DNA of 64,000 nucleotides from a bacterium 1XD42-54 (GTDB taxonomy: Bacteria > Bacillota > Clostridia > Lachnospirales > Lachnospiraceae): the NCBI GenBank assembly GCA_003612585.1, contig RAZH01000003.1, positions 226,968-290,967 of the forward strand, given 5' to 3'. This document shows, piece after piece, positions 8,367-18,379 of this stretch; the stretch's first letter is position 1, and every line of letters starts with the position of its first letter. The translations under genes were made by a program, and so were the position numbers. The notes below the pieces were generated by a model. The model searched no databases and had not been told where the DNA came from. It was given only the letters and a program-made list of their open reading frames with translations.

Positions 8367-10655
8367 TTATTCTTCAGCCTGTGTATCCGCCAGTTCCCGA
8401 ATCCGCTCATCCAACGTTGTAAAGCGCTTCTGCTCCACCGTATTGTCAATCATCTGATCAAACGTCAACACATCTCCCACGACTGTCACACATTTTCTGG
8501 CTCTTGTCACAGCTGTGTACAGAAGATTACGATTCATTAACATCCGTGGTCCACTGAGCAGCGGAATCACAACGGCCGGATACTCGCTTCCCTGGGACTT
8601 GTGAATGGTTACCGCATACGCCAGGTCCAGTTCTTCCAGTCCGGCATACGGATATTCCACCATGCGCTGTTCATCAAATTCGACCGTGATACGTTCTGTG
8701 TGTAAATTAATTTCCCGTATCACTCCCAGGTCTCCGTTAAATACGCCTACCCCTTTCTCAATCGGAATCCCATAGCGCCCGCGGACTTCCCACTCGATCT
8801 GATAATTATTTTTGATCTGCATGACCTTATCGCCCTCGCGGAAAATCTGCCCTCCCTGTTCATGCTCTCTTTTATTGCGATCCGGCGGATTCAGATACTC
8901 CTGTAAAATCCGATTCAGGCGTTCTACGCCCAAAAGGCCCTTTCGCATCGGCGTAAGCACCTGGATATCATACGCTGTCGCATCAACATAACGGGGCATT
9001 TTATCTCTCACAAGCTGGATGACAATACTGATAATAACATTTGCATCGCTTCTTTTTAAAAAGAAAAAATCCCGGCTTTTATTATCCAGAGAAACATGCT
9101 CTCCACGATTGATTTTATGTGCGTTAACGACAATATCACTCTCCGATGCCTGCCGAAAAATTCGTGTCAGCCGCACAACCGGCACCTTTCCTGACTCAAT
9201 GATATCCTTCAGGACACTGCCTGGTCCGACAGATGGAAGCTGATTCCGGTCTCCTACCATAATAAGACGTGTCCCGACCGTTATGGCATCCAGCAGCGCA
9301 TGCATCAGATAAATATCCACCATCGACATCTCATCTACAATAATCACATCTGCATCGAGTGGATTCTGCGCATTTCTCTCAAAACCGCCTCCGGCTGTAC
9401 TTCCTTCCTGAATCCCTGAAATTTCCAGGAGTCGGTGAATTGTTTTTGCTTCATAGCCGGTTGCCTCTGCCATCCGCTTTGCAGCGCGCCCTGTCGGAGC
9501 GGCAAGTAAAATTTGCAGTCCTTCTGACTCAAAATAGGATATCAGCGTATTAATTGTCGTAGTTTTTCCGGTACCTGGCCCTCCTGTGATAACAAGCAGA
9601 CCACAACGCACAGAGGCAATTACTGCTTCTTTTTGTTTTTCATCCAGATAAGTACCCGTCTCCGCTTCAATTGCTGCAATCTTATGCAGAATTACAGTCT
9701 CATTGACTTCACCGGTAATATTCAAATCGCAAAGCATACGCGCTGTGCTCATTTCCATAAAATAGGAAGATGCGCTGTAAACCCGTTCCTGATTCTCCTC
9801 CTGTTTCACCACAATCCTGCGTTCCACTGCCAGGTCCATCAGATATTGATCAATGTCTTGCAGCGGTACACCCAGCAGCTCTGCGGCTCTGTAGGAAAGC
9901 TGCTCTTTCGGCAAAAAGACATGCCCTTCTCCGCCCGCCTGCTGCAATACATAAAAAATTGCACATTTTACCCGGTACTCCGAATCTGCCTGAATCCCTG
10001 CGCGCATTGCAATCTCATCTGCAATCCGAAAGCCGACACCGCCAATATCATCTGCAAGCTGATATGGATTTTCCTGAATCACGCGGTAGATCTCCGCTCC
10101 GTATTTTTCGTATATTTTTACAGCAAGCGATGTGGTGATGCCAAGCTGTTGTAAGAAAATCATTGCTTTGCGCATATCGCGCTTTTCATACACCTGCTCC
10201 GCAATCTCTCGGGCTTTACGGTCACTGATTCCCTTGATCTCAGCAAGCCGCTCCGGCTCTTCCTCTATAATCCGAAACGTATCGCCGCCAAAATGGCGTA
10301 CAATTCTGGCTGCCAAAGCCGCTCCGACTCCCTTAATCGCTCCTGAACCGAGATAGCGCTCCGCGGATTCCTCATCCTCCGGAGTCTGTATACTATAAGA
10401 CTCAATTTTGAACTGCTCTCCGTAAGATGGATGAGCAATATACTGCCCGGTAAGCGCAACCTTTTCCCCTTCCCCAATATAAGAAAGTGTTCCGGTACAG
10501 GTCACCTCTCCATCCTGCGTCACTAAAACCATTACCGTATAGCCATTGTCACTGTTACGGAAAATGATGTGGTCTATGTATCCCTCTAACCTTTCCATAC
10601 TCCTCCATCTGTCTCCCGGCGAATCTTCATCGTTTTCCCTTCTGTTCCAAGCCAT
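8367..10655 (-). CDS. recD2: ATP-dependent 5'-3' DNA helicase RecD2
   Basis: SF1B helicase not attached to RecBC, acting in replication-fork and DNA-damage processing. It is 762 aa. The N-terminal OB-like domain (ERLEGYIDHIIFRNSDNGYTV) is followed by helix-hairpin-helix units with GxGxxxA patterns (SGAIKGVGAALAARIV, GGVGFRIADEI). The motor has Walker A GGPGTGKTTTINTL near residue 360, DEMSMVD (Walker B), GDRNQLPSVGPG and VTIHKSQGSEYPAVV near the end. The ATG at 10655 has no clear ribosome binding site. The ATG at 10598 (MERLEGYI) has GGAGG only 3 bases upstream and fits the family N-terminus better, so the first 19 residues may not be translated. It is probably co-transcribed with the ComF-type gene. 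Confidence 0.93.
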   Translation of the reverse strand: MAWNRRENDEDSPGDRWRSMERLEGYIDHIIFRNSDNGYTVMVLVTQDGEVTCTGTLSYIGEGEKVALTGQYIAHPSYGEQFKIESYSIQTPEDEESAERYLGSGAIKGVGAALAARIVRHFGGDTFRIIEEEPERLAEIKGISDRKAREIAEQVYEKRDMRKAMIFLQQLGITTSLAVKIYEKYGAEIYRVIQENPYQLADDIGGVGFRIADEIAMRAGIQADSEYRVKCAIFYVLQQAGGEGHVFLPKEQLSYRAAELLGVPLQDIDQYLMDLAVERRIVVKQEENQERVYSASSYFMEMSTARMLCDLNITGEVNETVILHKIAAIEAETGTYLDEKQKEAVIASVRCGLLVITGGPGTGKTTTINTLISYFESEGLQILLAAPTGRAAKRMAEATGYEAKTIHRLLEISGIQEGSTAGGGFERNAQNPLDADVIIVDEMSMVDIYLMHALLDAITVGTRLIMVGDRNQLPSVGPGSVLKDIIESGKVPVVRLTRIFRQASESDIVVNAHKINRGEHVSLDNKSRDFFFLKRSDANVIISIVIQLVRDKMPRYVDATAYDIQVLTPMRKGLLGVERLNRILQEYLNPPDRNKREHEQGGQIFREGDKVMQIKNNYQIEWEVRGRYGIPIEKGVGVFNGDLGVIREINLHTERITVEFDEQRMVEYPYAGLEELDLAYAVTIHKSQGSEYPAVVIPLLSGPRMLMNRNLLYTAVTRARKCVTVVGDVLTFDQMIDNTVEQKRFTTLDERIRELADTQAEE

Positions 10656-10710
10656 GCCATAACCGGAAAGGGACGCTGCCGCCCTGGCCTCGTCCCTCTA
10701 TGGGTCTGAT

Positions 10711-11712
10711 TTACTTTTCCATCATCCTGCTATTTCCCGCCATAAGCTCCACAAACTGGCCTGTCCCAACTGCCACCACAGTCATCGGATCTTCCGCTGT
10801 CATCGTATTAATCCCTGTGCGTGCCTCGATCAGTTCCTCCAAACCGCTCAGCAATGCGCCTCCTCCGGTCAGTACAATTCCACGGTCGACCACATCGGCG
10901 GCTAACTCCGGAGGCGTCTTCTCAAGAACACTGTGTACGGCATCTACAATCTGGCTCGTCACCTCTTTCAAAGCATCCCTTGTATCCTCTGAGGTAACTC
11001 GTATTGTTTTCGGAAGTCCTGTCACAATATCACGCCCTTTTACTTCCATCACCTTCGGTTCTGGCTTTTCAAACGCAGTTCCAATTGTAATCTTGATTTC
11101 TTCTGCTGTCTGCTCTCCAATCATCAGACCGTATTTCTTCCGTACATATCTTACGATGGCGTCGTCGAAGTCGTCCCCGGCCACCTTGATCGAAGTACTT
11201 ACCACAATTCCATCAAGGGAAATCACTGCCACATCGCACGTTCCTCCGCCAATATCTACAATCATATTTCCGCAGGGGCGTGAAATGTCAATTCCGGAGC
11301 CAATGGCAGCGGCGATTGGTTCTTCTATAATATGAACCTCACGCGCACCGGCCTGATACGTCGCATCCTCAACAGCCTTTTTCTCCACTTCTGTCACACT
11401 GCTCGGAACACAAATGCTGACCCTTGGCTTTCGGAATGACATTTTGCCGATTGCTTTCTGAATAAAATACTTCAGCATCTGTTCTGTAACGGTATAATCC
11501 GAAATAACACCTTTTCGCATAGGGCGAACCGCAACAATATTCCCCGGCGTTCTGCCAAGCATCAACCGTGCTTCTTCACCAATCGCTTTGATTTTATTCG
11601 TATCTCTGTCATATGCAACGACAGACGGTTCCTTCAATACAACGCCTTTTCCCCTGACATAAACTAAAATACTGGCTGTGCCAAGATCAATTCCAACATC
11701 CGTAGCTGCCAT
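10711..11712 (-). CDS. mreB: Rod-shape actin homologue MreB/Mbl
   Basis: Bacterial actin that forms membrane-associated filaments and positions the lateral wall synthesis machinery. It is 333 aa. The actin signatures are present: phosphate 1 GIDLGTASILVYV at the start, phosphate 2 MIVDIGGGTCDVAV near residue 160, and the adenosine motif LTGGGALLSGL near residue 290. ATG at 11712 is preceded by AAAGGGG. No mreC or mreD follows; recD2 starts 55 bp downstream. It may therefore be a stand-alone paralogue of the Mbl/MreBH kind rather than the mreBCD copy. Confidence 0.93.
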   Translation of the reverse strand: MAATDVGIDLGTASILVYVRGKGVVLKEPSVVAYDRDTNKIKAIGEEARLMLGRTPGNIVAVRPMRKGVISDYTVTEQMLKYFIQKAIGKMSFRKPRVSICVPSSVTEVEKKAVEDATYQAGAREVHIIEEPIAAAIGSGIDISRPCGNMIVDIGGGTCDVAVISLDGIVVSTSIKVAGDDFDDAIVRYVRKKYGLMIGEQTAEEIKITIGTAFEKPEPKVMEVKGRDIVTGLPKTIRVTSEDTRDALKEVTSQIVDAVHSVLEKTPPELAADVVDRGIVLTGGGALLSGLEELIEARTGINTMTAEDPMTVVAVGTGQFVELMAGNSRMMEK

Positions 11713-11919
11713 TTTTATACCCCTTTCACAATTCGGTTCAACCTCTGACTTCAGGCTTTTTCTGCCCGTAAAGCCACCTTTGTATAGTATAATATAAAAC
11801 CCCTTAAAATGGAAATAACTTTTTTATTGTTTTAGAATTGCAAGGATTTCTTAATTTTCTTTCCTGTTTTTTTAGAAAGTAGACATATTTTGAACACATT
11901 TATCTTTTATAGTATAAAC

Positions 11920-11940
11920 ATATTAGCAAACAGCTAATAT
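11920..11940. repeat. Perfect 8-bp inverted repeat upstream of mreB
   Basis: ATATTAGC (11920-11927), 5-base spacer, GCTAATAT (11933-11940). It could be a protein-binding site or a small RNA hairpin in a long mreB leader. No function is known from sequence. Confidence 0.4.
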
Positions 11941-11954
11941 ATTTCATAACTCAC

Positions 11955-11982
11955 ACCTGGCAGCCCCCACACGCTGCCAGGT
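11955..11982. repeat. Perfect 10-bp GC-rich hairpin upstream of mreB
   Basis: ACCTGGCAGC (11955-11964) pairs with GCTGCCAGGT (11973-11982) around an 8-base loop. There is no T run on either strand, so it is not a standard terminator. It is strikingly GC-rich for this AT-rich gap. Confidence 0.45.
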
Positions 11983-12082
11983 ACTCCCTCAAACATTGAT
12001 CTGTATGAGAGAGTTTCATAATACTTATGAAGATTTTCTCTTACAGGCAAAACATTTTCAACCCAAATTTTTCTCTTTCCTG

Positions 12083-12110
12083 AAAAAGTCTGACTTTGGT
12101 CAGACTTTTT
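12083..12110 (-). terminator. Rho-independent terminator of uvrBA
   Basis: A perfect 12-bp stem (AAAAAGTCTGAC 12083-12094 with GTCAGACTTTTT 12099-12110) and a 4-base loop. The A/T ends give a U run in either direction. It lies 23 bp after the uvrA stop. Confidence 0.85.
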
Positions 12111-12132
12111 CTTTGTGTGCAGAGAGCAAAAC

Positions 12133-15027
12133 CTAATGCTTTTCACTCTCTGCTGCCGCATTGTCTGTGAGATACTTTGCCACATACTTGCCTGTATATG
12201 ACACCGGACATTTCACGATCTCCTCCGGTGTTCCTTCTGCGATCACAGTGCCGCCCCGATCACCGCCTTCCGGCCCGATATCAATGATATAGTCAGCTGT
12301 CTTGATCACATCCAGATTGTGTTCAATTACAATTACTGTATTTCCACCCTCTGTCAACCTGTGCAGAATTTCCACCAGTTTATGGACATCGGCAAAATGC
12401 AGACCAGTTGTCGGTTCATCAAGAATATAAATCGTTTTGCCGGTACTTCTCCGGCTCAGCTCTGTTGCAAGCTTGATTCGCTGTGCCTCACCGCCCGAAA
12501 GCTCCGTAGATGGCTGCCCCAGTCTGATATAAGACAGCCCCACATCATTCAGGGTTTCGATTTTACGATGAATGGAAGGCAAATGTTCAAAAAACTTCAG
12601 CGCTTCCTCTACCGTCATATCAAGAATATCATAAATACTCTTTCCCTTGTATTTCACCTCAAGCGTCTCTCTGTTGTATCGTTTCCCGTGACAGACCTCA
12701 CATGGTACGTACACATCCGGCAAAAAATGCATTTCGATCTTCAGAATTCCATCGCCTCCGCACGCTTCACACCTTCCGCCTTTTACATTGAAGCTGAAAC
12801 GGCCTTTTTTGTAGCCACGCGCTTTCGCATCTGCAGTTGCCGCAAACAGATCTCTGATCTGATCAAAAACTCCGGTGTAAGTCGCCGGATTAGAACGAGG
12901 TGTTCGGCCAATCGGAGACTGATCAATGCTGATTACTTTATCCAGTTGTTCCGTACCCAAAAGAGCCGTATGCTTTCCCGGAACAGTCCGTGCACGGTTC
13001 AGATCGCGAGCCAGACGCTTGTACAGAATTTCGTTAACCAGAGAACTTTTTCCGGAACCGGAAACTCCTGTCACACATGTCATTACGCCCAGTGGGAATT
13101 TGACATTAATCTTTTTGAGATTATTCTCCTGTGCTCCGCGCACCTCAAGCCAGCCGCTTGGCTGCTTTCTGGTAGAAGGAACAGGGATGGATTTCCGGCC
13201 GCTTAAATATGCTCCTGTCACAGATTCCTCGCACGTCATAATATCCTGTGCCGTGCCTGCTGCAATTACCTGACCTCCATGTTCTCCGGCTCCTGGCCCG
13301 ATATCTACAATATAATCCGCCGCATACATCGTGTCCTCATCGTGTTCCACTACAATCAGAGTATTTCCAAGATCTTTCAGATTATTCAATGTAGCCAGCA
13401 ATTTATCATTATCCCTCTGGTGAAGTCCGATACTAGGCTCGTCCAGAATATACGCTACCCCTACCAGCCCTGAACCAATCTGTGTCGCCAGACGGATACG
13501 CTGCGCCTCACCGCCTGATAACGTACCTGTAGCTCTCGCAAGACTCAGATATTCCAGACCAACGTTTACCAGAAATCGGATTCTTGCCCGGATTTCCTTC
13601 AGGATCTGATGGCCGATCAGCCCCTGCTGCTGCGTCAGCTCCATATGCTCCATAAATTCCTGCAAGTTCCCGACCGACATGGATGTAAGATCAGAAATAT
13701 TTTTATTGCACACAGTCACAGCCAAAGCAGACTTTTTCAGCCTTTGGCCGCCACATGCTTTACATGGAGTAATCTGCATAAAGCTCTCATATTCCTGCTT
13801 CATCGTATCAGAACCAGTCTCCCGGTAACGGCGCTCAACATTTTTGATCAGGCCCTCAAAAGCAACATCATAAACGCCTTCTCCCCTCTGCCCTTTATAA
13901 TGTACCTTGACTTCCCGTCCATTCGTCCCTAAAAGCAGGACATCCTGAATTTCCTGCGGATACTGTTCAAATGGCGTGCTGAGGTCAAAATGGTACGTCT
14001 CCGCAAGCGCGTCAAGAATCGCCCGCGTAAAGCTGCCCTTATCCGCACAGGACTGCCAGCCAGTCACCACAATTGCACCATCCAGAATACTGAGACTCCG
14101 GTCCGGAATCATCAGTTCAACGTCAAACTCCATTTTGTAGCCAAGCCCGAAACAATCCGGACATGCCCCAAACGGATTATTAAAAGAAAAACTTCTGGGC
14201 TCAATTTCATCCACGCTGATTCCGCAGTCCGGACAGGAAAAACTCTGACTAAAGCTCAAAACCCCCTGATCCTGTACTTCTACAAAAGCCAGTCCATTGG
14301 CCAGCTGCATGACATTTTCCAGCGAATCGGTCAGTCTTTTTTCAATCCCTTCTTTTACAACAAGACGATCCACTACGATTTCGATGTTATGCTTCAGATT
14401 TTTTTCCAGCTTGATCTCCTCGCTGAGTTCGTACATATTTCCGTCAATGCGGACACGCACGTAGCCGCTCTTTCTGGCCTGTTCTAGGAGCTTTACGTGT
14501 TCGCCTTTGCGTCCCCGCACCACCGGAGCTAAAAGCTGGATTTTCGTCCGTTCCGGAAGCTCCATAATCTGATCCACCATCTGATCGACACTCTGCTTTT
14601 TGATCTCTTTACCACATTTCGGGCAATGCGGAATCCCGATCCTGGCATACAGCAGACGAAAATAATCATAAATCTCTGTCACCGTTCCAACGGTAGAACG
14701 CGGATTTCGATTCGTGGACTTCTGATCAATAGAAATCGCCGGAGGCAACCCCTCAATACTCTCTACATCCGGTTTTTCCATCTGCCCGAGGAACTGACGC
14801 GCATAGGAAGAAAGCGATTCCATATACCGCCGCTGTCCCTCAGCATAAATCGTGTCAAACGCAAGCGAAGATTTTCCGGAACCAGAAAGCCCTGTCAATA
14901 CAACAAACTTGTTTCTTGGAATATCCAGACTGATATTTTTCAGATTGTGTTCATTTGCACCACGAATCCGGATATACTGCTTTTTATCTCCCGCCACTGT
15001 TTTTTTCTCTGTATTCATTCTGTCCAT
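12133..15027 (-). CDS. uvrA: Excinuclease ABC subunit A
   Basis: Damage-recognition ATPase of nucleotide excision repair, loading UvrB onto lesions. It is 964 aa, the normal length. Two ABC modules are present: the first Walker A is [15 protein letters not shown] near residue 45 and the second [15 protein letters not shown] near residue 650. LSGGEAQRI signatures occur in both halves. Zinc-finger Cys pairs are [19 protein letters not shown] and [19 protein letters not shown] at 15027 follows GAGGTAG. It lies 21 bp after the uvrB stop, giving a uvrB-uvrA operon that ends at the terminator near 12,100. Confidence 0.98.
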   Translation of the reverse strand: MDRMNTEKKTVAGDKKQYIRIRGANEHNLKNISLDIPRNKFVVLTGLSGSGKSSLAFDTIYAEGQRRYMESLSSYARQFLGQMEKPDVESIEGLPPAISIDQKSTNRNPRSTVGTVTEIYDYFRLLYARIGIPHCPKCGKEIKKQSVDQMVDQIMELPERTKIQLLAPVVRGRKGEHVKLLEQARKSGYVRVRIDGNMYELSEEIKLEKNLKHNIEIVVDRLVVKEGIEKRLTDSLENVMQLANGLAFVEVQDQGVLSFSQSFSCPDCGISVDEIEPRSFSFNNPFGACPDCFGLGYKMEFDVELMIPDRSLSILDGAIVVTGWQSCADKGSFTRAILDALAETYHFDLSTPFEQYPQEIQDVLLLGTNGREVKVHYKGQRGEGVYDVAFEGLIKNVERRYRETGSDTMKQEYESFMQITPCKACGGQRLKKSALAVTVCNKNISDLTSMSVGNLQEFMEHMELTQQQGLIGHQILKEIRARIRFLVNVGLEYLSLARATGTLSGGEAQRIRLATQIGSGLVGVAYILDEPSIGLHQRDNDKLLATLNNLKDLGNTLIVVEHDEDTMYAADYIVDIGPGAGEHGGQVIAAGTAQDIMTCEESVTGAYLSGRKSIPVPSTRKQPSGWLEVRGAQENNLKKINVKFPLGVMTCVTGVSGSGKSSLVNEILYKRLARDLNRARTVPGKHTALLGTEQLDKVISIDQSPIGRTPRSNPATYTGVFDQIRDLFAATADAKARGYKKGRFSFNVKGGRCEACGGDGILKIEMHFLPDVYVPCEVCHGKRYNRETLEVKYKGKSIYDILDMTVEEALKFFEHLPSIHRKIETLNDVGLSYIRLGQPSTELSGGEAQRIKLATELSRRSTGKTIYILDEPTTGLHFADVHKLVEILHRLTEGGNTVIVIEHNLDVIKTADYIIDIGPEGGDRGGTVIAEGTPEEIVKCPVSYTGKYVAKYLTDNAAAESEKH

Positions 15028-15048
15028 AGCTACCTCTATTGTAAAATT

Positions 15049-17034
15049 TTATGTCTCTTCTTTCAGATATTTTTTCAATTCAATCATCCGGTCACGGAGC
15101 TCGGCTGCTGTCTCGAAGTCAAGCTCGGCTGCTGCTTTTTTCATCTGCTTCTGTACATCCGCAATCAGCTTTTCAAGCTCTTTCCGGCTCATAGATTCCG
15201 GATCTTTTTCCAGCTTCTTCTCTTCTTTGGCAATTGCCTTGGAGATACTAATCAGATCCCGCACTGCCTTCTTAATCGTCTGCGGCGTAATTCCATGCTC
15301 CTTATTATATGCCTCCTGAATTTCCCGACGGCGCTGCGTCTCAGACATTGCAACCTGCATCGACTCTGTGATCGTATCTGCGTACATAATTACATGCCCC
15401 TGTGCATTTCGCGCCGCACGTCCGATCGTCTGGATCATCGAAACTGCAGAACGAAGAAATCCTTCTTTATCCGCATCAAGAATCGCGACCAGAGAAATCT
15501 CAGGAATATCGAGTCCTTCTCTCAGAAGATTGATACCCACCAAAACATCGAACACATCCAGACGCATATCCCGGATAATTTCCGTCCGTTCCAGTGTATC
15601 AATGTCGGAATGCAAATAGCGGACACGAATCCCCACTTCTCTCATATAGTCTGTGAGATCCTCCGCCATCCGTTTCGTCAGTGTCGTCACAAGCACTTTA
15701 TTTCCGGCCGCTGTCTCTTTATTAATCTCACCGATCAGGTCGTCAATCTGCCCCTCTACCGGCCGCACTTCCACATTCGGATCTAAAAGTCCGGTCGGCC
15801 TGATGATCTGTTCTGCCCGAAGCAGCTCATGCGCGTCCTCATATTCTCCCGGGGTGGCAGAGACAAACAGAATCTGATCCAGCTTGTCCTCAAACTCCGT
15901 AAAATTCAGCGGTCTATTGTCTTTTGCAGACGGCAGACGGAATCCATAATCTACAAGTGTCGTTTTTCGCGACTGATCGCCTGCATACATCGCCCGCACC
16001 TGCGGAATCGTCTTATGCGACTCATCAACAATCAACAAAAAGTCGTCGCCAAAATAGTCAATCAACGTATGTGGTGTCGCCCCCGCCGGAAGCCCTGCCA
16101 GATGTCTTGAATAGTTCTCAATCCCGGAGCAAAAACCAGTCTCCCGCAACATTTCGATATCATAATTCGTCCGCTCCGCAATTCTCTGTGCTTCGAGCAA
16201 CTTATCCTCGCTTTTAAAATAAGAAACACGCCCTTCCAGTTCTTCCTCAATCGCTTTTGCTGCTGCCAGAATCTTCTCCATAGGCACTACATAATGAGAC
16301 GCCGGAAATACTGCGATAAACTCCAGACTGCGCCGTATCACTCCTGTCAGCACATCAATCTCTGTAATCCGGTCGATTTCATCTCCAAAAAATTCGACCC
16401 GATAGGCGTAGTCGTCTGAATTGGCCGGAAAAATTTCGAGTACATCACCGTGCGCCCGAAATGTGCCACGATGAAAATCCATCTCATTGCGATCATACTG
16501 AATATCCACAAGCGCCCGCATTACCTCGTCCCGGTCCTTCTCCTGTCCTCTGCGCAGATAAACAACGAGCTCCTTGTAATCAGACGGGCTACCGATTCCG
16601 TAAATGCACGACACACTTGATACAATAATCACATCCCTCCGCTCTACAAGCGACGCCGTGGCTGACAGGCGCAGCTTGTCAATCTCGTCATTGATCGAAG
16701 AATCCTTCGCAATATACGTATCTGACGAGGGAACATAAGCCTCCGGCTGGTAATAATCATAGTAGGACACAAAATACTCTACTGCATTCTCAGGGAACAT
16801 CTCCTTGAATTCTCCGTAAAGCTGCGCCGCAAGCGTCTTGTTGTGGGCGATAACCAGCGTCGGCTTCTGCAATTGCTGAATGACATTTGCCATGGTAAAT
16901 GTCTTACCGGAACCTGTAACTCCCAGTAAAGTCTGGAATTGATTACCCTCCTTGAAGCCTTTGACCAGCTCTGCGATTGCCTGCGGCTGGTCGCCTGTAG
17001 GCTTGTAGGGGGCTTGTAATTTGAACTCTGGCAT
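15049..17034 (-). CDS. uvrB: Excinuclease ABC subunit B
   Basis: DNA helicase-like subunit that verifies damage and recruits UvrC. It is 661 aa. [18 protein letters not shown] and Walker [15 protein letters not shown] lie at the N-terminus, the beta-hairpin [18 protein letters not shown] follows, DESHKTIPQ is motif II, and the C-terminal UVR motif is [21 protein letters not shown]. The gene is intact. The unusual point is upstream: an accessory cassette begins within 125 bp of its start. A second, diverged copy of its first roughly 87 codons lies 4.7 kb away at 21,790-22,051. No LexA-type box was recognised in the 210-bp upstream gap. Confidence 0.98.
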   Translation of the reverse strand: MPEFKLQAPYKPTGDQPQAIAELVKGFKEGNQFQTLLGVTGSGKTFTMANVIQQLQKPTLVIAHNKTLAAQLYGEFKEMFPENAVEYFVSYYDYYQPEAYVPSSDTYIAKDSSINDEIDKLRLSATASLVERRDVIIVSSVSCIYGIGSPSDYKELVVYLRRGQEKDRDEVMRALVDIQYDRNEMDFHRGTFRAHGDVLEIFPANSDDYAYRVEFFGDEIDRITEIDVLTGVIRRSLEFIAVFPASHYVVPMEKILAAAKAIEEELEGRVSYFKSEDKLLEAQRIAERTNYDIEMLRETGFCSGIENYSRHLAGLPAGATPHTLIDYFGDDFLLIVDESHKTIPQVRAMYAGDQSRKTTLVDYGFRLPSAKDNRPLNFTEFEDKLDQILFVSATPGEYEDAHELLRAEQIIRPTGLLDPNVEVRPVEGQIDDLIGEINKETAAGNKVLVTTLTKRMAEDLTDYMREVGIRVRYLHSDIDTLERTEIIRDMRLDVFDVLVGINLLREGLDIPEISLVAILDADKEGFLRSAVSMIQTIGRAARNAQGHVIMYADTITESMQVAMSETQRRREIQEAYNKEHGITPQTIKKAVRDLISISKAIAKEEKKLEKDPESMSRKELEKLIADVQKQMKKAAAELDFETAAELRDRMIELKKYLKEET

Positions 17035-17060
17035 AGGAAAATCCTTTCTTTCGCGATATT

Positions 17061-17191
17061 GTTATGACTACTATAAGCCACATAATTCGTGCAATTTCAA
17101 TAAAAATGTGTGTAACTTTCCATTGTAAGGTTGATCTATAGGCAAACTTTTGTGATTACACGAATGCAAGTCACAAATTTGTAGTCATAAC
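17061..17191. repeat. 11-bp inverted repeat upstream of uvrB
   Basis: GTTATGACTAC (17061-17071) and its exact reverse complement GTAGTCATAAC (17181-17191) lie 109 bp apart, just outside and just inside the left direct repeat of the cassette. They may mark an old insertion junction. Significance is uncertain. Confidence 0.35.
17155..17177 (+). repeat. Left 23-bp direct repeat of the accessory cassette
   Basis: ATTACACGAAT, G, CA, A, GTCACAAA. It matches 21 of 23 positions with the copy at 21646-21668 in the same orientation. The two copies bracket exactly the DUF1016, HNH and ATPase genes, so they look like attachment-site or target-duplication remnants. Confidence 0.6.
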
Positions 17192-17244
17192 CATTTGCAA
17201 AGTAGTTTGTTACATATCCTGTATTATGAGCTTAACAATAGCTT

Positions 17245-18276
17245 TTACCTATCACCATCATAAATCAGTTGGTTTCTTTCCAACTCTCTCTGTAATTCTT
17301 CTACTGTCGGTAAAACTGTCATATATTTTGAAGCAAATATTTGTTGACTCTCATGTAACACAGAATATTTTACAATTGTTTCATCCTTATCCGTGCAAAA
17401 AATAATACCTATTGTTGGATTATCATCTTCTCTTCTTTTTAGATCATCAAACATCCTGACATACATATCCATTTGCCCTATATCCTGATGTGTCAGCTTT
17501 TTTGTTTTTAAATCAATAACTACGAAACATTTCAGAATATAATTATAGAAAACCAAATCTATATAGAAATCCGTTGTTTCAGTACATATTCTCATCTGTC
17601 TACCTACAAAAGAAAATCCTTTTCCCATTTCCAGCAGGAATTTCTGAAGATTATTTATAATTGCTGTTTCCAGATCACTTTCCAATTGACTGGTATTTTG
17701 AGTAACTCCCATAAATTCTAGCACAAACGGATCTTTCACAAATTCTAATACTTTATTTTCTTTATCCGGCAACTGTGTAGAAAGAATTCTTTTATAATAT
17801 CCACTTTTGATATTGCGTTCCAAGACTCTTACAGACCAATTTTCAGTCATAACTTCATTTAAATAAAAATTTCTTTCCTCTTCATCGGAAATACGCATTA
17901 TACTTCTTAAATGAGACCACGGAATTTTACCAGCCATTGAAAACCCATATGAATCCTCTGGAAATACCAAATAAAACTGACGGCAGTTTCTCAAATTTGC
18001 CATTGAAAAGCCTGTTCCAAACTCATCTGATAACTGTTCTGATAAATTTTTTATCAAATAGGAACCGTATTTTGTCTTCGTCTCTCCATATTGTTCCTGC
18101 TCAACAATTCGTCGTCCCACATTCCAATAAGCATATGTCATGATACTACTCGCGCTATTATATGCTTCTTCCCTTGCCCGTTGTAATATGAAACGCACAT
18201 CTTCATAGAATTGTTGTTCCTTTGTTATTAGAATTTCCGCAGATTCTCGCTTTAATAATTCATTCTTTTTCTCCAT
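17245..18276 (-). CDS. DUF1016 / YhcG-type PD-(D/E)XK nuclease-domain protein
   Basis: 343 aa. The N-terminal DUF1016 domain includes MTYAYWNVGRRIVEQEQ, YGSYLIKNLSEQLSDEFGTGFS and NLRNCRQFYLVFP. The C-terminal nuclease domain shows the PD-(D/E)XK core: Asp in DFYIDLVFYN and the D-x-K element of VVIDLKTKKLTHQDIGQMDMYV. The family is very common in accessory and defence islands; its target is not established. GGAGG lies 6 bases before the ATG, and a perfect palindrome sits directly upstream. AT-rich sequence, flanking direct repeats and two defence-like neighbours point to horizontal gain. It could be a stand-alone gene or part of the neighbouring module. Confidence 0.88.
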   Translation of the reverse strand: MEKKNELLKRESAEILITKEQQFYEDVRFILQRAREEAYNSASSIMTYAYWNVGRRIVEQEQYGETKTKYGSYLIKNLSEQLSDEFGTGFSMANLRNCRQFYLVFPEDSYGFSMAGKIPWSHLRSIMRISDEEERNFYLNEVMTENWSVRVLERNIKSGYYKRILSTQLPDKENKVLEFVKDPFVLEFMGVTQNTSQLESDLETAIINNLQKFLLEMGKGFSFVGRQMRICTETTDFYIDLVFYNYILKCFVVIDLKTKKLTHQDIGQMDMYVRMFDDLKRREDDNPTIGIIFCTDKDETIVKYSVLHESQQIFASKYMTVLPTVEELQRELERNQLIYDGDR

Positions 18277-18289
18277 CTTGCCTCCGCAG

Positions 18290-18313
18290 ATTCGCTACAC
18301 GCGTGTAGCGAAT
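18290..18313. promoter_or_regulatory. Perfect 24-bp palindrome upstream of the DUF1016 gene
   Basis: Each half is ATTCGCTACACG (18290-18301 and its complement 18302-18313). It lies 13 bp from the start codon, next to the ribosome binding site, so a protein bound there would block expression. A related palindrome lies at 23011-23032 beside the rhuM remnant. Confidence 0.6.
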
Positions 18314-18379
18314 TACTCTATAGTTTCATTAGGATATAATTATCCTACTATACATATTTTTTTCATATATCTAGAACCA

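Larger units (their letters stand above)
11713..12132. other. Gene-free interval between mreB and uvrA
   Basis: 420 bp with no credible gene. It holds the uvrA terminator and two inverted repeats described separately. The rest is the AT-rich leader of mreB, in which I find no convincing -35/-10 pair at consensus spacing. Confidence 0.6.

Noticed and set aside
11934-12185. 83-codon leftward frame after uvrA
   Set aside because: It overlaps the uvrA end, runs through the terminator hairpin and two other inverted repeats, and has no ribosome binding site or recognisable protein features.
14626-15786. 386-codon rightward frame opposite uvrA and uvrB
   Set aside because: Lies wholly antisense to two well-conserved genes and its sequence (rich in Arg, His, Ile, Cys) is the usual mirror of a coding strand.
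17035-17244. LexA (SOS) box in front of uvrB
   Set aside because: No inverted GAAC-type box with the clostridial or Bacillus spacing could be found by eye.
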